64,000 nt of DNA from Arbacia lixula (lineage: Eukaryota > Echinodermata > Echinoidea > Arbacioida > Arbaciidae): the NCBI GenBank assembly GCA_963669155.1, contig OZ022589.1:1248757-1312756 (forward strand), given 5' to 3'. Under the pieces are notes generated by a model. It ran no database searches. It worked only from the letters and a program-made list of their open reading frames with translations, and was not told the origin of the DNA. Shown here piece after piece: positions 13,082 through 25,703 of this stretch (position 1 is the first letter of the stretch; each line of letters opens with the position of its first letter). Made by a program: the position numbers and the translations under genes.

Positions 13082-13268
13082 ATGGGCCGAAGCATAACAA
13101 TCGTATCTCCGCCCTGGAGCCCATGGATACCATCTTTGTCAAGCACGTCAAGCTGGACGGCCCCGCCCACCAGGCTGGTCTGGCCAATGGTGACCGTATC
13201 GTGTCGGTCAACGGGGAGAGCGTGACGGGCAAGACATACCAACAGGTGGTCAACCTGATTCAACTCTG
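13082..13268 (+). CDS. ARHGAP21/23-like: Exon 3: PDZ domain core
   Basis: Starts with two bases completing a GAT codon and ends with TG of a Cys codon completed at 23993; the donor is TG|GTGAGT. It encodes [20 protein letters not shown], then [20 protein letters not shown] and [16 protein letters not shown]. Human ARHGAP21/23 share [20 protein letters not shown]...VNGESV and GKTYSQVIALIQ. These are PDZ strands 3-5 and the alpha-2 helix ([10 protein letters not shown]) that lines the peptide groove. Codon third positions are G/C-rich, in sharp contrast to the flanking introns. Confidence 0.98.
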
Positions 13269-13320
13269 GTGAGTAGACTTAACCATCTCCCCCCCCCCCC
13301 CCCCTATCCTCTGGTTCTTT

Positions 13321-13719
13321 TTAAATGGACAGTTCACCCTGATGATAAGGTGGTCTGAATAAAAGCAGACACATGAAAGAAACATATTAGTAAAGGTTTG
13401 ACGGAAATCCATCAAAGGATAAAAAAAGTTCTGATCTTTTGAAATTTTAATTTTGTGACGTCACATGCAAGGTGCTCTCCCATACATGTATGTTGTGTAC
13501 AGTATAATGACATAAATTGCTCTTTTTCTGTTTTTGACAACGGAACGATTTTTTTTTCATACAGGTATGTGTTTAAAAACATATTTCTGATGATGTATCA
13601 AATGCACAGGTAAAAGGATGCATATTCTTTTGAGAAAATGCACCTTTTCGAGAACAAAATTGTAAACAACATATTGGAGAACACCTGGCACATGATTTCA
13701 GGGTGAACTATCCCTTTAA
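13321..13719. mobile_element. TTAA-flanked palindromic MITE, copy 2 (inverted)
   Basis: Starts TTAAATGGACAGTTCACCCT and ends AGGGTGAACTATCCCTTTAA. The interior is the reverse complement of the interior of the copy at 5094-5589: the words for ATTGCTCTTTTTCTG, TTTTTGACA and GATGTATCAAATGCA appear here in the opposite order and sense. This copy has lost about 100 bp relative to copy 1. Confidence 0.85.
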
Positions 13720-15100
13720 CCCTGCAGTGTGATCTATGGACCTTTGTTATTGCATGATACATTGACTGAGTAGCTACATTGTACATGTATATAATATTTG
13801 AAGTCAACCACATTATTGTATTATATAGTGGGTGAACACTTGAGTGGGTTTTGTATTTTTGAAAGTTGGTCTGCCAAATGTATACATTTTTTTTTTATTT
13901 CAAGACTGTTAACCTTGCATTTGACCTGATTTTCTGAATATTATTCTGTTTGATTGCTCGCATCTCATTTATTCTGTTTGTAATCTCCTTTCTTTACCCC
14001 TTCCCTCCTTTGTTTTCTTTCTCCCTTTTGTCTGAGGTGTTCAATCCGGTATTCTTTTTTTTTTAACTTCCTTTTGACGCTTCAGAGATGAGGATCAAAA
14101 ATGCTAATATCTTACATTCTTCTTTTTTTTTTATTCATGAACAATTTACTGGTAGTACAAAATTTCCAAATTGCTTTAAAAAGTAATATGTTGGATAACG
14201 AAGCTTTTCGATTTGCAGCTCATCAGGTTATCACGCAGATATGAATAAATTACAAGAAGAACCAACTATTTTTACATGAATCCTAGTAATTATGTGTAAA
14301 GTTACATTTGTTAAATATTGTAGTACTTGTAAGTTGAGTGCAGTATTTATTTGGGGCCATATACATCTGTTTCTATTTCATGCAAAAGAGTAATTTTTGC
14401 ATATTTGCAAGATGTTGTAGCTTGATATAGAAAGCATATAAAAATCAATTTTTGCAGAGGGAACATTAATGGTTATAATGCTAAAAATAAATAGATATAT
14501 ATTGTATGTTGACAAGAGACATTTTCTCAAACAAAAATATGATATATGGCTTGTTTTCCCTACCCACTCCCTCCCCTACCCTCACCCACCAAACCCTCCT
14601 CACCTCATATGATGTGTTGCTTTCTTTGTGATATACAAACCTTGGCAATCCAAGCCCCATCAGAGTACAAGGATAGTGCAAATGCCAAATAAAAATCCCA
14701 TTTCAGACGGGTCCTTGAATGCTAGAATTTAACCCACAAAAGAAATTTGTAAGAAAGATGTGATTGAATATAACTAGAAAGGAATTCATCTTTTGAATTT
14801 CACCCTTTGGGTTTAGATTATTATTGTATTCCAATGCCATCAGTACTCAACAGAATAATTTTTTTTTTTTTTTTGGCCTGGAATTCTAATATCGGCTCTT
14901 CAAAAGAAAATTGTAGGTCAATGTTTTTCTTTACAATGGAGGTAAAATCCATTAAATTGATGCCAATTCATCAAAGCCTTGTACAGAGGTGTTTGACTTG
15001 CAGTAGAGAGGATAAAATTCAGCGAGATATTCTTTGCCCAAAATTGGTTCCGATTGGCTCCATGGTAACCTTGCTCCCAGCCTGTTGGGCATTTCTTATC

Positions 15101-15260
15101 TGGGCCTCGTTGCATAAAAATTACCGTTGATGGTAACTTTGCTACCAATGGCAACTTATATGGAGACCTTGAATTTGATTGGCTGTAGAGTGATGTTTCC
15201 AGGGAAGTTACCATTGATGGCAGAGTAACCATTAATGGAAGTTTTATGCAATGGGGCCCA
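15101..15260. mobile_element. Foldback element, GTTGCATAAAA family
   Basis: The left end TGGGCCTCGTTGCATAAAA is the near-inverse of the right end TTTTATGCAATGGGGCCCA. Inner arms contain TTACCGTTGATGGTAAC and GTAACCATTAATGG, themselves palindromic. A half copy of the same family, ending GTTTTATGCAACAGGGCCCA, lies near 61582-61632. Confidence 0.8.
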
Positions 15261-15419
15261 GGGCCGTGTTGCGAATAGGTTTTCAATAATTGCAATTTAC
15301 CATCAATGGTAACTACCATGGCAACAGCCAATGAGATATCAGTTTTGCACCTGTTGTCATGGTAGTTACCATTGATGGTAAGTTACTATAATTGAAAAGC
15401 TATATGCAACATGGCCCTG
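15260..15419. mobile_element. Foldback element, GTTGC..ATTGATGGTAA family
   Basis: Abuts the preceding element. The left end AGGGCCGTGTTGCGAATAG is the near-inverse of the right end GCTATATGCAACATGGCCCT. Inner arms carry ACCATCAATGGTAACTACCA and TGGTAGTTACCATTGATGGT. A second copy lies at 26770-26902. Confidence 0.8.
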
Positions 15420-15649
15420 ATCTAAACAATAACCAGGTCTGGTTGCAGGAGACTAGTCAGTCTGTAGAGACAATAATTAGCCTTGTCAGCACCAGACCCA
15501 AATGTTTATTCATGGTAGTTTGGATTTGAAATGTTTGAACAGCCTAGAAGCAAGAGGAACATATTAGTAAAAGTATGACTGTATGATGAATACACAAGAA
15601 GCACCCAACCTGTATTGATAGAGATAACAAACATTCAGTTCCCTATATA

Positions 15650-16192
15650 GGGTTACTAAATTAGAAAGATAAGTTCCCACTAATCGATGTAAAATTATCC
15701 ACTAAAAACAAATTTCACGAATAAAGTCTCATTTTGACGAAAATTTGAAAAAAACGCTCGCCTCCAGTGACGTATGAGAAGTCAAAATGCCATAAATGCC
15801 AATGGCGAAAATAAAATGGTTTATTCATGCCATTCAAACAATACATTACCAATGGGAACCCCAAAGCTTGTCCGAGGTTGTCTGAGTAGCAACAACTAAT
15901 AGATTCAAAGTTCATTCCATCCGTTGAATCTGAATGACAAGATACAGGTGAATGCAATAACGCGTTACTACGCAGTTGGGGGAAAAGTTGTGAATACATT
16001 ACGAAAACGGTCTATTGTTGACTTCCATACAATCTATGGAATTTTGACTTCTCATACGTCACTGGAGGCGTGCATTTTTTTTCAAATTTTCGTCAAAATG
16101 AGACTTTTTTGCGGCAAACAAATGTGAAATTTGTTTTTTGTGGATAATTTTACATAGATTAGTGGGAACTTATTTTTCTAATTTAGTAACCC
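15650..16192. mobile_element. 543-bp foldback element
   Basis: The left arm starts GGGTTACTAAATTAGAAA and the right arm ends TTTCTAATTTAGTAACCC. Complementarity continues about 150 bases inward, including GTCTCATTTTGACGAAAAT against ATTTTCGTCAAAATGAGAC and CCTCCAGTGACGTATGAGAA against its inverse. The central 240 bp is unique. No transposase frame is seen. Confidence 0.85.
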
Positions 16193-19100
16193 TTTAAATT
16201 CATTTCCAGTCAGGCTTTTAGTTTCATTCATTTAGCTGCTAACCATGACATAAGTCATATCATCTATTTTAGGTCCTTTGTTCTTGTGTTTTCTTTCATT
16301 TAGAGTATGGTTAGGCACTATTACATTTGCAAATTGGAATGAATTACTTTGAAAATGAGATTGTTACTTTGTTATTAATAACAGTCAAATAGCAAGTGGA
16401 AGAAAGTTTATTGAGGAAATGATGAATATAATTGAAAGTGATTAGAATGGGATTGTGTCTCTCTTTGACTGGGTGAAAGTTACGCCAAAGTCAAATCTCC
16501 CACTAATGGTCTCAATGCATTTCTTGGTCCATCGCTAGATCGAAAATATAACTTTCTTTTGGAAGCTATATATTATACAAGTATACTGTACATGTACAAT
16601 TGAGCTGTAAGTTTAATGCTTTATTGGAAATTTGCCCAGAAAATATGACAAATATATCTGTTAACAGTCTATTCTTAGTAAATAGTGGATTTGACTGGTA
16701 TCTAACACAATAGAATATATAACTGAATGTACAACACCTTGTGATCAGGTTTTTACGATTATACAAGCTAGTACTCTAGCAAATTACAAAATGTCCACGT
16801 TGTAATCCAATGAAGGAAGCAAATTTGTTTGTCGTACATGCTACAGTAGGTGGAGCTGACCACCTGTCATGCAAACATTGAGAATATGTGAGCACAAACT
16901 TGATATGATGAAGGATTACCATTAATATTACTGATTCAGATACGTCAGCTTCCCATTATGTCTCCAACATTGGTACATATGCCCTTGTTGCGTGAGCTCT
17001 GACATTGTATTCACTGCATCAGTACTTTCTGTGTGGCCTTTATACCAGACTTTGTTTTTGCTAAATTTGCTTTCTAACTTCTACCCCTTGTCCACTTGTT
17101 TCATTCCTGTCTTCGCGTTGACAGTAAATACAGGTAACTATCTTGACCACAGCAGATTGGTTTGCTCTGGTTTGGGTCAGTTTTGGTATTCAGTGTATAC
17201 TTGTGTATAAAAAATATTTATTCATAGTAACTTGATCATAAGCTGGTCATGAATGGATGAGGCACTCAATGTACATTTGTAATTGTTTCACAAATTCTTC
17301 CGTTAGGTTTAAAACATTTCAGAACAAATACCATTTTTTTCTTTTCATTGCCCTACTAAATATCAAGGTGATGTTATCCTCTTTTTCTCAAACATGGTTA
17401 AAGGTTCTAACTAAACATGATCAAAATCAGATTAATCAATCAATCTTTTACTTTTAAGTCTGAGTAATTTTGGAAAAACACAACATTGACATTCTCAATA
17501 GAAATGTTCAAAGCACGAATTTGCAGAGTCAAAAGTTTTCTGCAATGCTGGAATTTAGTACATTGTGTACATGATATATTTTCTTACAGATATGCGTCTC
17601 CATGTACCGTTATAGGTTGCCATGGAATTTGTGCCTTTGACAGTGTAGTTAATATGTCCATTGTTTATTTTATGGCCAGCTATGATGATCATATTTTATA
17701 TATTTATTTGTTATATTTTTATATATTGATATATTCCCCCACATATTATGACAATATACTTCAATATATTTTATCTCCTGGCATAATAAGGAAGAGCAGG
17801 TGTGGAGTACATTCAATTAAAATTAGATGTAACACCTTTAACCAAAGTCATGGGTACTAGAAGGGCATCAATTGAGATCACTGGATGGATGCTTAAAGAT
17901 ATTCTTGAAATAAGACATATCATTGTAAAGACTACATAAATGAAGTATTGAAAACTAATACCAAAGGAGATTGATGAAGGGAAATGATTAAAACTGATAA
18001 ATGTAGTCAGCTCACAAGATTCAGAAATTGGACAAAGTGACGATTACAACAGTTTTGATTAGACATCTGTCACAAGGAAATTGTATGGTTTGGGGATGAT
18101 AACACAACATTTTTTGGCTTATTAAGAAAACACATTGATATATTTGCATAAAATAAATCATTGCAGTAAATCTAGGGCATGCTGGTATTACATCATTCAT
18201 TTCATTTGATACTTTATCATCTGCATTTTATTTTTCATTTCATTTCATTTCTCATTTAATATTCATGATTTGATAGCAACTTACTTTTGCAGTACCACAA
18301 AATCTTGTAGAATGGCATCAAAAATGATCTAATTTGATCGTGTTTGAATCAATGAATATTCCAATCTCACTGTCCAATAAGATCATCAGAAATGTCCAAA
18401 AACTTCCACTGGAGTTGAAAGCCATTTACAAGTACAGTATCCTGGTAAATGGATTAATTGAAAATCAGATCATTTTATATTGTTCTAACCATAGTAATAT
18501 TTGGACCTCCTTGAGTAAAAGGAAACCTTTTTTTTTAATAGTCAAGATTTGTTTTTTTCTACTTTTGTTGCTTATTTGTGCATGATTTGTTATTTCTATT
18601 TTTACATCACTTCATTTTATCATTCATCATTGATTATTTCATTATTAATCTCATCATGTTTATTTCAAGTATTTCACATTTTATTTTTTATTTATTCAAA
18701 CCTGTGTATATGAGTTCAAAATATGAATTGTTTACACCCGATTCATGCATGGCTTGAATGTTAAGAAAATGTTATATTTGGTATTGTTCTATTTTGTTTT
18801 ACATGGTCTAGGTTCTGTATGAATTTGGTTAGTTGTTTGTTTCTGTACTCTTTTGTGCTCTCATGCCCTTATCCCTTTTGTTTTGCTCTTCTGCACCCCC
18901 CTGGCCCCCTTCGCCCTCCTTCTACTCCTCCTCTATTTGATACTATCTGATGTCCATTTGTAAATGTGACAGTTGTTCAATGATAATGAGAGTGCTTCAT
19001 ATTGAATCAGTCAACTGTTTGTTGGCTGTTATGCTTCAAGCAAAGCTTCTCAGTGCTTTCAAAGGGGGTCTGGACATCCATTTTAGGGGTTTCGTATATG

Positions 19101-19991
19101 GGGCCCCTGTTTGATTCTCTTGATTTCAGGGCTTCAATGTTTTAATTTCGGTGCCTACCATGTGCTTGCTTTGCCGAGCCCTCCTTTATGCGTGAAAACT
19201 GTCATTGTGTATTACGTCATGATTTCATTATTATGCAATGACAAGTTAAAACTAAATTGTTGTACACCTACAAGTAGATAAGTATGCAGTATAAACTGTT
19301 TGGTAAAAATTGATCTTGTTTGACTGGTATGGTAAGGCTCGAAACCATTATATATGAATGAACTTTGCCCCTTTCGCTGTGTATGTTCTGTTGAGGAAGC
19401 AATGTGCCCCCGCATCCTGCATATTTTCCTTTTCCGGGCGCTGTGATTGCTAAAAAGGGGCATTATTGGCACCTTTAGGAAGTAGTCAGCTGTGTCAATC
19501 GACAAGCCAGAGATGGATATCGGGCCACACGATGTCCTTAATGGCTTTTAGTCATGCAGATCATGGGGGAAAGACATCAGCTGGCTGCGTGTTTGAGGCT
19601 TGGCTGAGGTTGGCAATAATGCAAGCTAATGGTAGGTTTGGTGTAACTGGGATGTTCAAGATAGTGTAGACTTTTAATGGTAAAAACATTGTGTAAATAC
19701 CACATAACATGGAAGAAACTACTGTTTAAGTTTGGAAATGGGGTATTCAAATAGAAATTCACTTCTCTCCAGGGGTTCGGGGCGACATTGCCCCTGAAAT
19801 GCTTAAAAGAGCCCCAAAAATTCCCATAGACACATTGCAAAATTGTAGCCAAATGTGTTAAAAAAGTAGCCCCAAAAAATGTTAAATTTATTTTTTCCCT
19901 GCTTGCCTCACAATATCACAACTTCAAACTGAGTGCTTAAAATGAGGATTGTCTTTCATTTTTCCTGGAGCTATGATGAAGATTGTTAGGG

Positions 19992-20248
19992 TATACTGCC
20001 GTACTCTGACAAAAGGAAGCAACTTACAAAAGAGACTTTTCTTATAAATGAGCAAAATGTGTCTGTCACTTCCATTGGCATCAGTGCGAAACCACATCAT
20101 GTTAGATTAAGTATATCGCAGCAGGATGAATATTTCTTGTCCAGATTTTGGCCGTATGTAGGGAATGCTGGATACAATCTAAGAATACCAATAACCCAGA
20201 TTTGAGTGATTTGTCACTTGCTTCCTTTTGTCAGAGTCGGGCAGTATA
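19992..20248. mobile_element. MITE, ACTGCC...GGCAGT family, copy 1
   Basis: The inverted ends read TACTGCCGTACTCTGACAAA and, at the right, TTTGTCAGAGTCGGGCAGTA. The interior includes GAGCAAAATGTGTCTGTCAC and GAGTGATTTGTCACTTGC. Diverged relatives of the same length class lie at 29404-29614 and 39367-39598, in the same orientation. Confidence 0.8.
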
Positions 20249-23200
20249 CTACTGAATCCTACCGAGTGTCATGACTTTTGCAAATGGGGGTAACCCTGTC
20301 TCTGACCTTGCCCTATAAAGAAAGGCCATGCTGGTCATAGTGTGGAATGTGGGAGAATTTCATTACTTCAAAAAAAGGACAGGTTTTCTCTCACAATACA
20401 CAAATATTGCATTGTCTAATTTAACCCTCACACTACCAAGTTGTGATTAATCCATTGACTTGCTTCATAATCTGTATGCAAATCAAAAGTAGAGGGTTAA
20501 GCTTAAAATGGATTATATTCTAAATAAAAAATATATGTATACATGATAAAATTTTTATTAAACATGACACATGCATTATTAAGATATAGATGCCACAAAA
20601 ATTTGGGAGGGGGGGGGGTATATAAAAATAAATAAAGATAATCAAGAAAGAAAATTCTAACAAAATTAAGAGGTGATCTGTCAATCATGACAGACCACCT
20701 AAATATGTATGTGATAAGCTATCACAGAACAAAAGGGCCCCTGTGACCACTCTTATTTTTCTGACAGGGTATCAAGTCTGTAATATTCCTCTGTAAAATA
20801 TTGACAAATTCCAAAATAGTTAGACTGTTGAGTTGGTTTCATTGAATGTGAATAGAAGCGCGGAAACTATTTTGGGGGGCAGGAAACAGAAGTTAGCTAG
20901 AAATCCTCTTTGCGTGAAGAATTTGCCTATTCTGTACGTGACTGCCAAAGGATCATGCACATGAATGTGCGTGAAGGAAACAGATAATTTTCTTTTTCTT
21001 TTCCAAGTCGACCCAAGGTAAACAAATACCTCCGCTAATCTGGGATTATCATGGGAGGTTTTGTGCCACTTTCGTGCCAGACAGCGGTGTTAAAAGGAAG
21101 CAGACTAGCGCCGTCTACATTCATGTTGATACAGAAAAACGATCGCTGGTCGCACACAGCGCTGCAATGCAACATGGCCTTCAGATCAGACTGCATATGA
21201 CATTTTTGTTGGTTCAACTCAACACATTAAGCAGTTTAAAAATAACACGGGGGCTTTGGGCGATGTAGCCCCTACAGTGGAAGAAAGAGCCCCTGTTAAC
21301 AATTATTTGTTCCCATGGAGTATAATCCAAACCATCCTGCTTGAATGGTACAAGCCTCAGGAAATGAATGGTATTTTCCTTGTGTTTACTTTTACAAAGT
21401 GCAAACCAGTGTGTGGTTAACACTATCTATAAATGCTGAATACATGCGTCCCCTTTAAAGATATTTCTCGCATGTTTTATGGTTGGTAGACTCATTTGAA
21501 TGTTTCCTGTTTGTACCAAAGTTCTTTGGTTCCATTGCTGAGCTGCCAACTCGGAATTGTCACTAATTTTTACTGAAAATTAAACTGAAATCTGACAGTT
21601 GAAGTGACAATACTAAATTCTCCCAACAAAGTGTGTTCATAGGTGTAGTTCACTCAATGGTGAGTTTCTCATCAGAATCCTTTTTTTTTTATCCTGCAAA
21701 CTACTGAAATTATGCTTAGGATGCTGGCATCTTTGCCGTTTCCATATTTGTTGAATACTGTTGTTGTTAGTTTGATTAGGAGTTAGATTTACAGGATTTG
21801 TACTTGCCAATGCCTTTTTAAAGAGTGAATGCCTTTGTTAAGAATTAACACAATCACAGGATTTACTGTATGATTATGCAGCCAAAACACAATGTAGCAC
21901 TTTTTAACCTTCTTCTCACCTCTTTTGTCCAAAGGTTTATAATCAAATATTGTTTGTGCTTCTAAATGGCATTTTTGACACATTTTGTATTCTGTCTGGT
22001 CTCCCCATAAAAATGTAAGCAGGACAGTCCTTGCAAACTTGGGTGTACATAAAGAAGCATCAATTGTATGTTAACACAAAGGAAGCAAGAGGCAATATAA
22101 ATTGTTTACCAATTTGTTCCTTTCCCAGCAACAATTTTAAAATCACCATACTTTGCAGTTCACTTTCAGTGGTATTTCAGTATTGAAAGAATTGGACTAC
22201 AATACAAACACATGATCATAATATTTTATTTTCCTGTTTTTGTGAAATTTAACACCAGTCAGTAGTAAATTGTACATGATACCAGTAAAGCCACAATTCT
22301 CTAAACAACAGACATGAAATTGTTATTACATGACTTGTACATTACATAGCAGACTTGAGTAAGATATGTGCTATTCACCCTTGTATTGGAACCTTGGCGT
22401 ATCATTCTTAACGAGAGTTATCTTTCATGTCGTATCAACCTTTACTGATCTAAACACAGTGAAATTAAATTCTATTGAATCTATACAATCACATTTAAAC
22501 ATAACCCCCCCCCCCCCCTTCTCTCTCATACCATTCAGGAAAAAGATGATTTATCACCCAAAATGTGCAGAGAGCCCCCATATGTAACATATATTCATAT
22601 GTACCCCTTCAAAAATTTTCAAGATTTTCAACATAATTCACTATGCATAGTGTGTTTATTTCATCATGTCTGGCTTGCGTATTAGCCCCCCACCCCGCAA
22701 ATATAATTTCCCACCTGCAAATGTGTTTACGACTTATTTCTGAGTCTCGTTCCTCTGAATTTAAGTTTTGTTGCTGGTTTCAATTGCTGAAAAAGTTCAG
22801 ATCCTATTTAGTCTTTCAGTTCACCCCAAGGTCATCTAACCACCCCAAATAGTACTAGTATATGAACTTTCTTTTTCAACCCTCGCAAACTTTGATATTG
22901 TAATGTATATGGAAATATTTCTATGGCAACATGCCATATGACGCTGTACATTTACCGATGGTGTTTGCCATTTCATATCCATTTTATCCGGGTAGTGCCA
23001 GTCAAATTCTAACCTGAATCTTCTACCATCTGGTGGTACGATGTACTTCCAATGGCCTTATTGACCTATTTTAATCATGGATATTTAAATGGAATTATCG
23101 CCATAGACGTGCGAATCATATCCTGTGAAATAGCCACAAGTGACTGCGAGACCACATTGGGGTATTGTTCTTTGGAATATTTCACCATCTGTGAGGATGT

Positions 23201-23776
23201 GAGAGTGTCGTTTTATTTAGCATAGATCAGGTCAGGTGATCAAATGAATGGGGGTTAGAAAGTTATTCTCATTGTTCAAGAATAGACAGACTATTGTATT
23301 AATCTTATGATGGCTGTGTTAAAGTTTGGACAAAGGGGCATTGTGGTGAGAACTTGAGAGAGGTCATCTAAATCACATGTATGGTTATTTAATGATAAGG
23401 AACATTAAAAGATGTATTGGTAGCACCAGCCCCTGGTGCCCGGTACTATAGTAACTGATGGCTTTGTAACAGAGTACCACACTCTCATTATGGGTTTCCT
23501 TCATGGTACAGTTTTTATCATTATCAGGTGTTGGTATGCATTCGTTACATTTTTTAATGCTCATGTATGTCTAGTTTGGTAAATAGAGTTTGGGTTCATC
23601 TTTAGTTAAAAAAAAAAGACTATAAAAAAAGTATAAAACAGAGTCAACTAGAATTTCCTAGGACAGCTTTTGCATGATGTCTCATAAAGGTAGATTGTCC
23701 ATCTGAAGCATATTTGTAACAAAGTCAATGTTTCAGTTTTTAGTCCTTGTTGTGGCTCGTTGTTTGTTGTGTTTTT

Positions 23777-23992
23777 GGTTCTTGTCGTGGCTGACAGTGG
23801 CCACTGCATTTAGTGAGCCAAACCAAAATTGTATGTGTTTGTACGTATGAAAGAATCCCTGTTTCGATTATTTGTTTCGGTTCTTGTCTTGGATAGTAAT
23901 GGCCACTGTATTCAGTGAGCCAGACAAACAACTATGTGTTCCTGAGACGGCCTTGATCTCATCCCTGTTTTGTTTGTTTGTTCCTCTTGCAG
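23777..23992. repeat. Tandem repeat (102-bp period) reaching the exon 4 acceptor
   Basis: GGTTCTTGTCGTGG at 23777 recurs as GGTTCTTGTCTTGG at 23879. Both are followed by TGGCCACTG, then TTAGTGAGCCA or TCAGTGAGCCA, and TATGTGTT. A third, partial copy seems to begin near 23961 with ATCCCTGTTT (also at 23856) and leads straight into the pyrimidine tract and CAG of the acceptor. Confidence 0.75.
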
Positions 23993-25703
23993 TGACACCA
24001 GCCTGACCCTGTTTGTGGTGCCAAGGGAAGAGGACATCCTACAGGTGGCCTACCCATCTTCGGCCTACAAGGCGTCCAGGCAGAAGTCCAGACCGGCTGA
24101 CCACCAGACCGGATCAACCACTGACCAGTCCAGGCAGGACGCTGACCAGTACCCGGCCAGCAACCTGTCATCGCTGTCTGACGACCATGATGTCATGGTC
24201 GTAGGGAAGAACGTTGAGAGTGAGGACACCGAGTCCGTCAAAGAGAGAACTGACATCAGCTACCTGACATCTGATGACGTATCACCACCCCCCTTTAGGT
24301 CATCAGAGTTTGAGCGGACAGACACCGCAAATATTCTGACATCCACTTTAAATTCAGATAGTTATACGAACAGTGAGAGGAAGTTCTCGGACACGAGGCA
24401 ACCGTACAGGGTGCAGCGAGTGACCGCGTCAACGATTAACCACGAGGCAGCAGGACCTATGAAGGTCACCTTGGTAAATCCATCGATAGGGGATGGCTCA
24501 TCCCAGAAGGAACAGAAAACATTCCGGCTGACCAATGTCTTGAACACCCAGCAGTCTGGTAAGCAAACCTCTAGTCAAAGTGCTGCAGCTGACACACCTA
24601 TGGGTAAGTCTGAGGGACATGTAAGTAATAGCAAGCAAGACTTGCAACCCCAGAGACATGTTGCCTCTCTCAAGAGTTACTATGAAGCGGCCAAACTTGC
24701 CAATTCCGCGCATCAAACAGCGGGGGATAGTCAGGATATTGTACAAAGCTCAAATCGCGGACACAGTTCCAGCGTGGACAACCTGCTTGCGCAGTCTGGG
24801 TATTCATCAGGGCAGGCGGTGCTGAGATCCCAACCACAGCGTGGCATCAATGGGTCAACTTCCTGCGATGATCTGCTTGCATCAGGCTCGAGGGCGGAGG
24901 TTGGGAGGCAGAATCGCCAAGTGAGTATCATCAACGGGCAGAGCATCCAGAGAGGAGAGGATGGTCATGCCAATGAGGGGAGTGTCAACACATGGAAGAA
25001 TGAACAGGAGAGTGTGAAGGTGAGTCGCAGCACGAGCGTAGGGAATGCAAGGATCACGTTGCGGGTGGACGATCCAGACGTTCGGGAAGCCTTCTCACAG
25101 GAGGCTTCCAGGCAGCGGGACGAGTACACGTCATACGCGACAAGGGTCACCGTTTCCGCTTCGGTCTCAGCTGATAACCTCTCGCAGAACGCCAGGAATA
25201 TAAACGTCTCGCCAAAGCATGAATCGCGGAGCCGCGCAGTGACAGTAACGCACGACTCTACAACATCTCTTGTGCCAGTGTCGCGGTCGCCGTCCTTGGC
25301 ATCTGGAAGAGTCGTCCACCTTGCAAACCAGCGGCATTTGCTGCCGGATAAACCACTGGACAGTAAGACCTACTGGGACAAGAAATCAGTGACCAGCAGC
25401 AATGAGAACGTGCAGGACACAAATCTAGCGGTCACTGATGGGTCATTCTTTCAGTGGAAGCGAACGGGCTCGCGCCGCGGTTCCATCGACAGCGATGGAA
25501 GTGTGGGGAAGTCCTCATCGACCACCAACAGCCAGGGGAAGGTGAAGCCACCGGTGCCCAAGAGGGAGAGCAGCAGGGGAAGGGTAAGGATCAGGGAGAG
25601 GTCTCTGGAGAGGGAGAAGCAGAAGGAGAGGACCATGCATGAGAGGCATCGTAGCCGCAGCTATGACCGGGCGCACCAAAGGACCAACTGGTCTCAGTAC
25701 CAG
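23993..25703 (+). CDS. ARHGAP21/23-like: Exon 4: end of the PDZ and long disordered region
   Basis: The largest exon: 570 codons plus one base completing a split Cys codon, from acceptor CCTCTTGCAG to donor TACCAG|GTAAGC. It opens with DTSLTLFVVPREEDILQVAY, matching the last PDZ strand of ARHGAP21/23 (DTTLELSVMPKDEDILQ) and the AYSQDAYLK that follows in vertebrates. The rest is low-complexity Ser/Thr/Gln/Arg-rich sequence, predicted disordered. Visible motifs: three SxDNL-like repeats (24765, 24855, 25155), a possible basophilic kinase site RRGSID (near 25470), a proline-rich KPPVPKR (near 25545), and a basic Arg/Glu tail ending RSRSYDR. Vertebrate homologues carry similar STSHDR/SVSQER motifs in this region, but alignment outside motifs is poor. 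Codon use is G/C-rich at third positions in the first and last thirds. Confidence 0.96.

Larger units (their letters stand above)
13269..23992 (+). other. Intron 3 (10.7 kb)
   Basis: Phase-2 intron. It holds a second TTAA palindromic MITE (13321-13719), two adjacent foldback elements (15101-15260 and 15260-15419), a 543-bp foldback element (15650-16192), a MITE with inverted 30-bp ends (19992-20248), a copy of the GGGGC-rich dispersed repeat (about 21243-21300), and a 102-bp tandem repeat (23777-23992) that runs into the acceptor. The segments 16.2-19.1 kb and 21.3-23.7 kb show nothing I can name. Confidence 0.85.
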
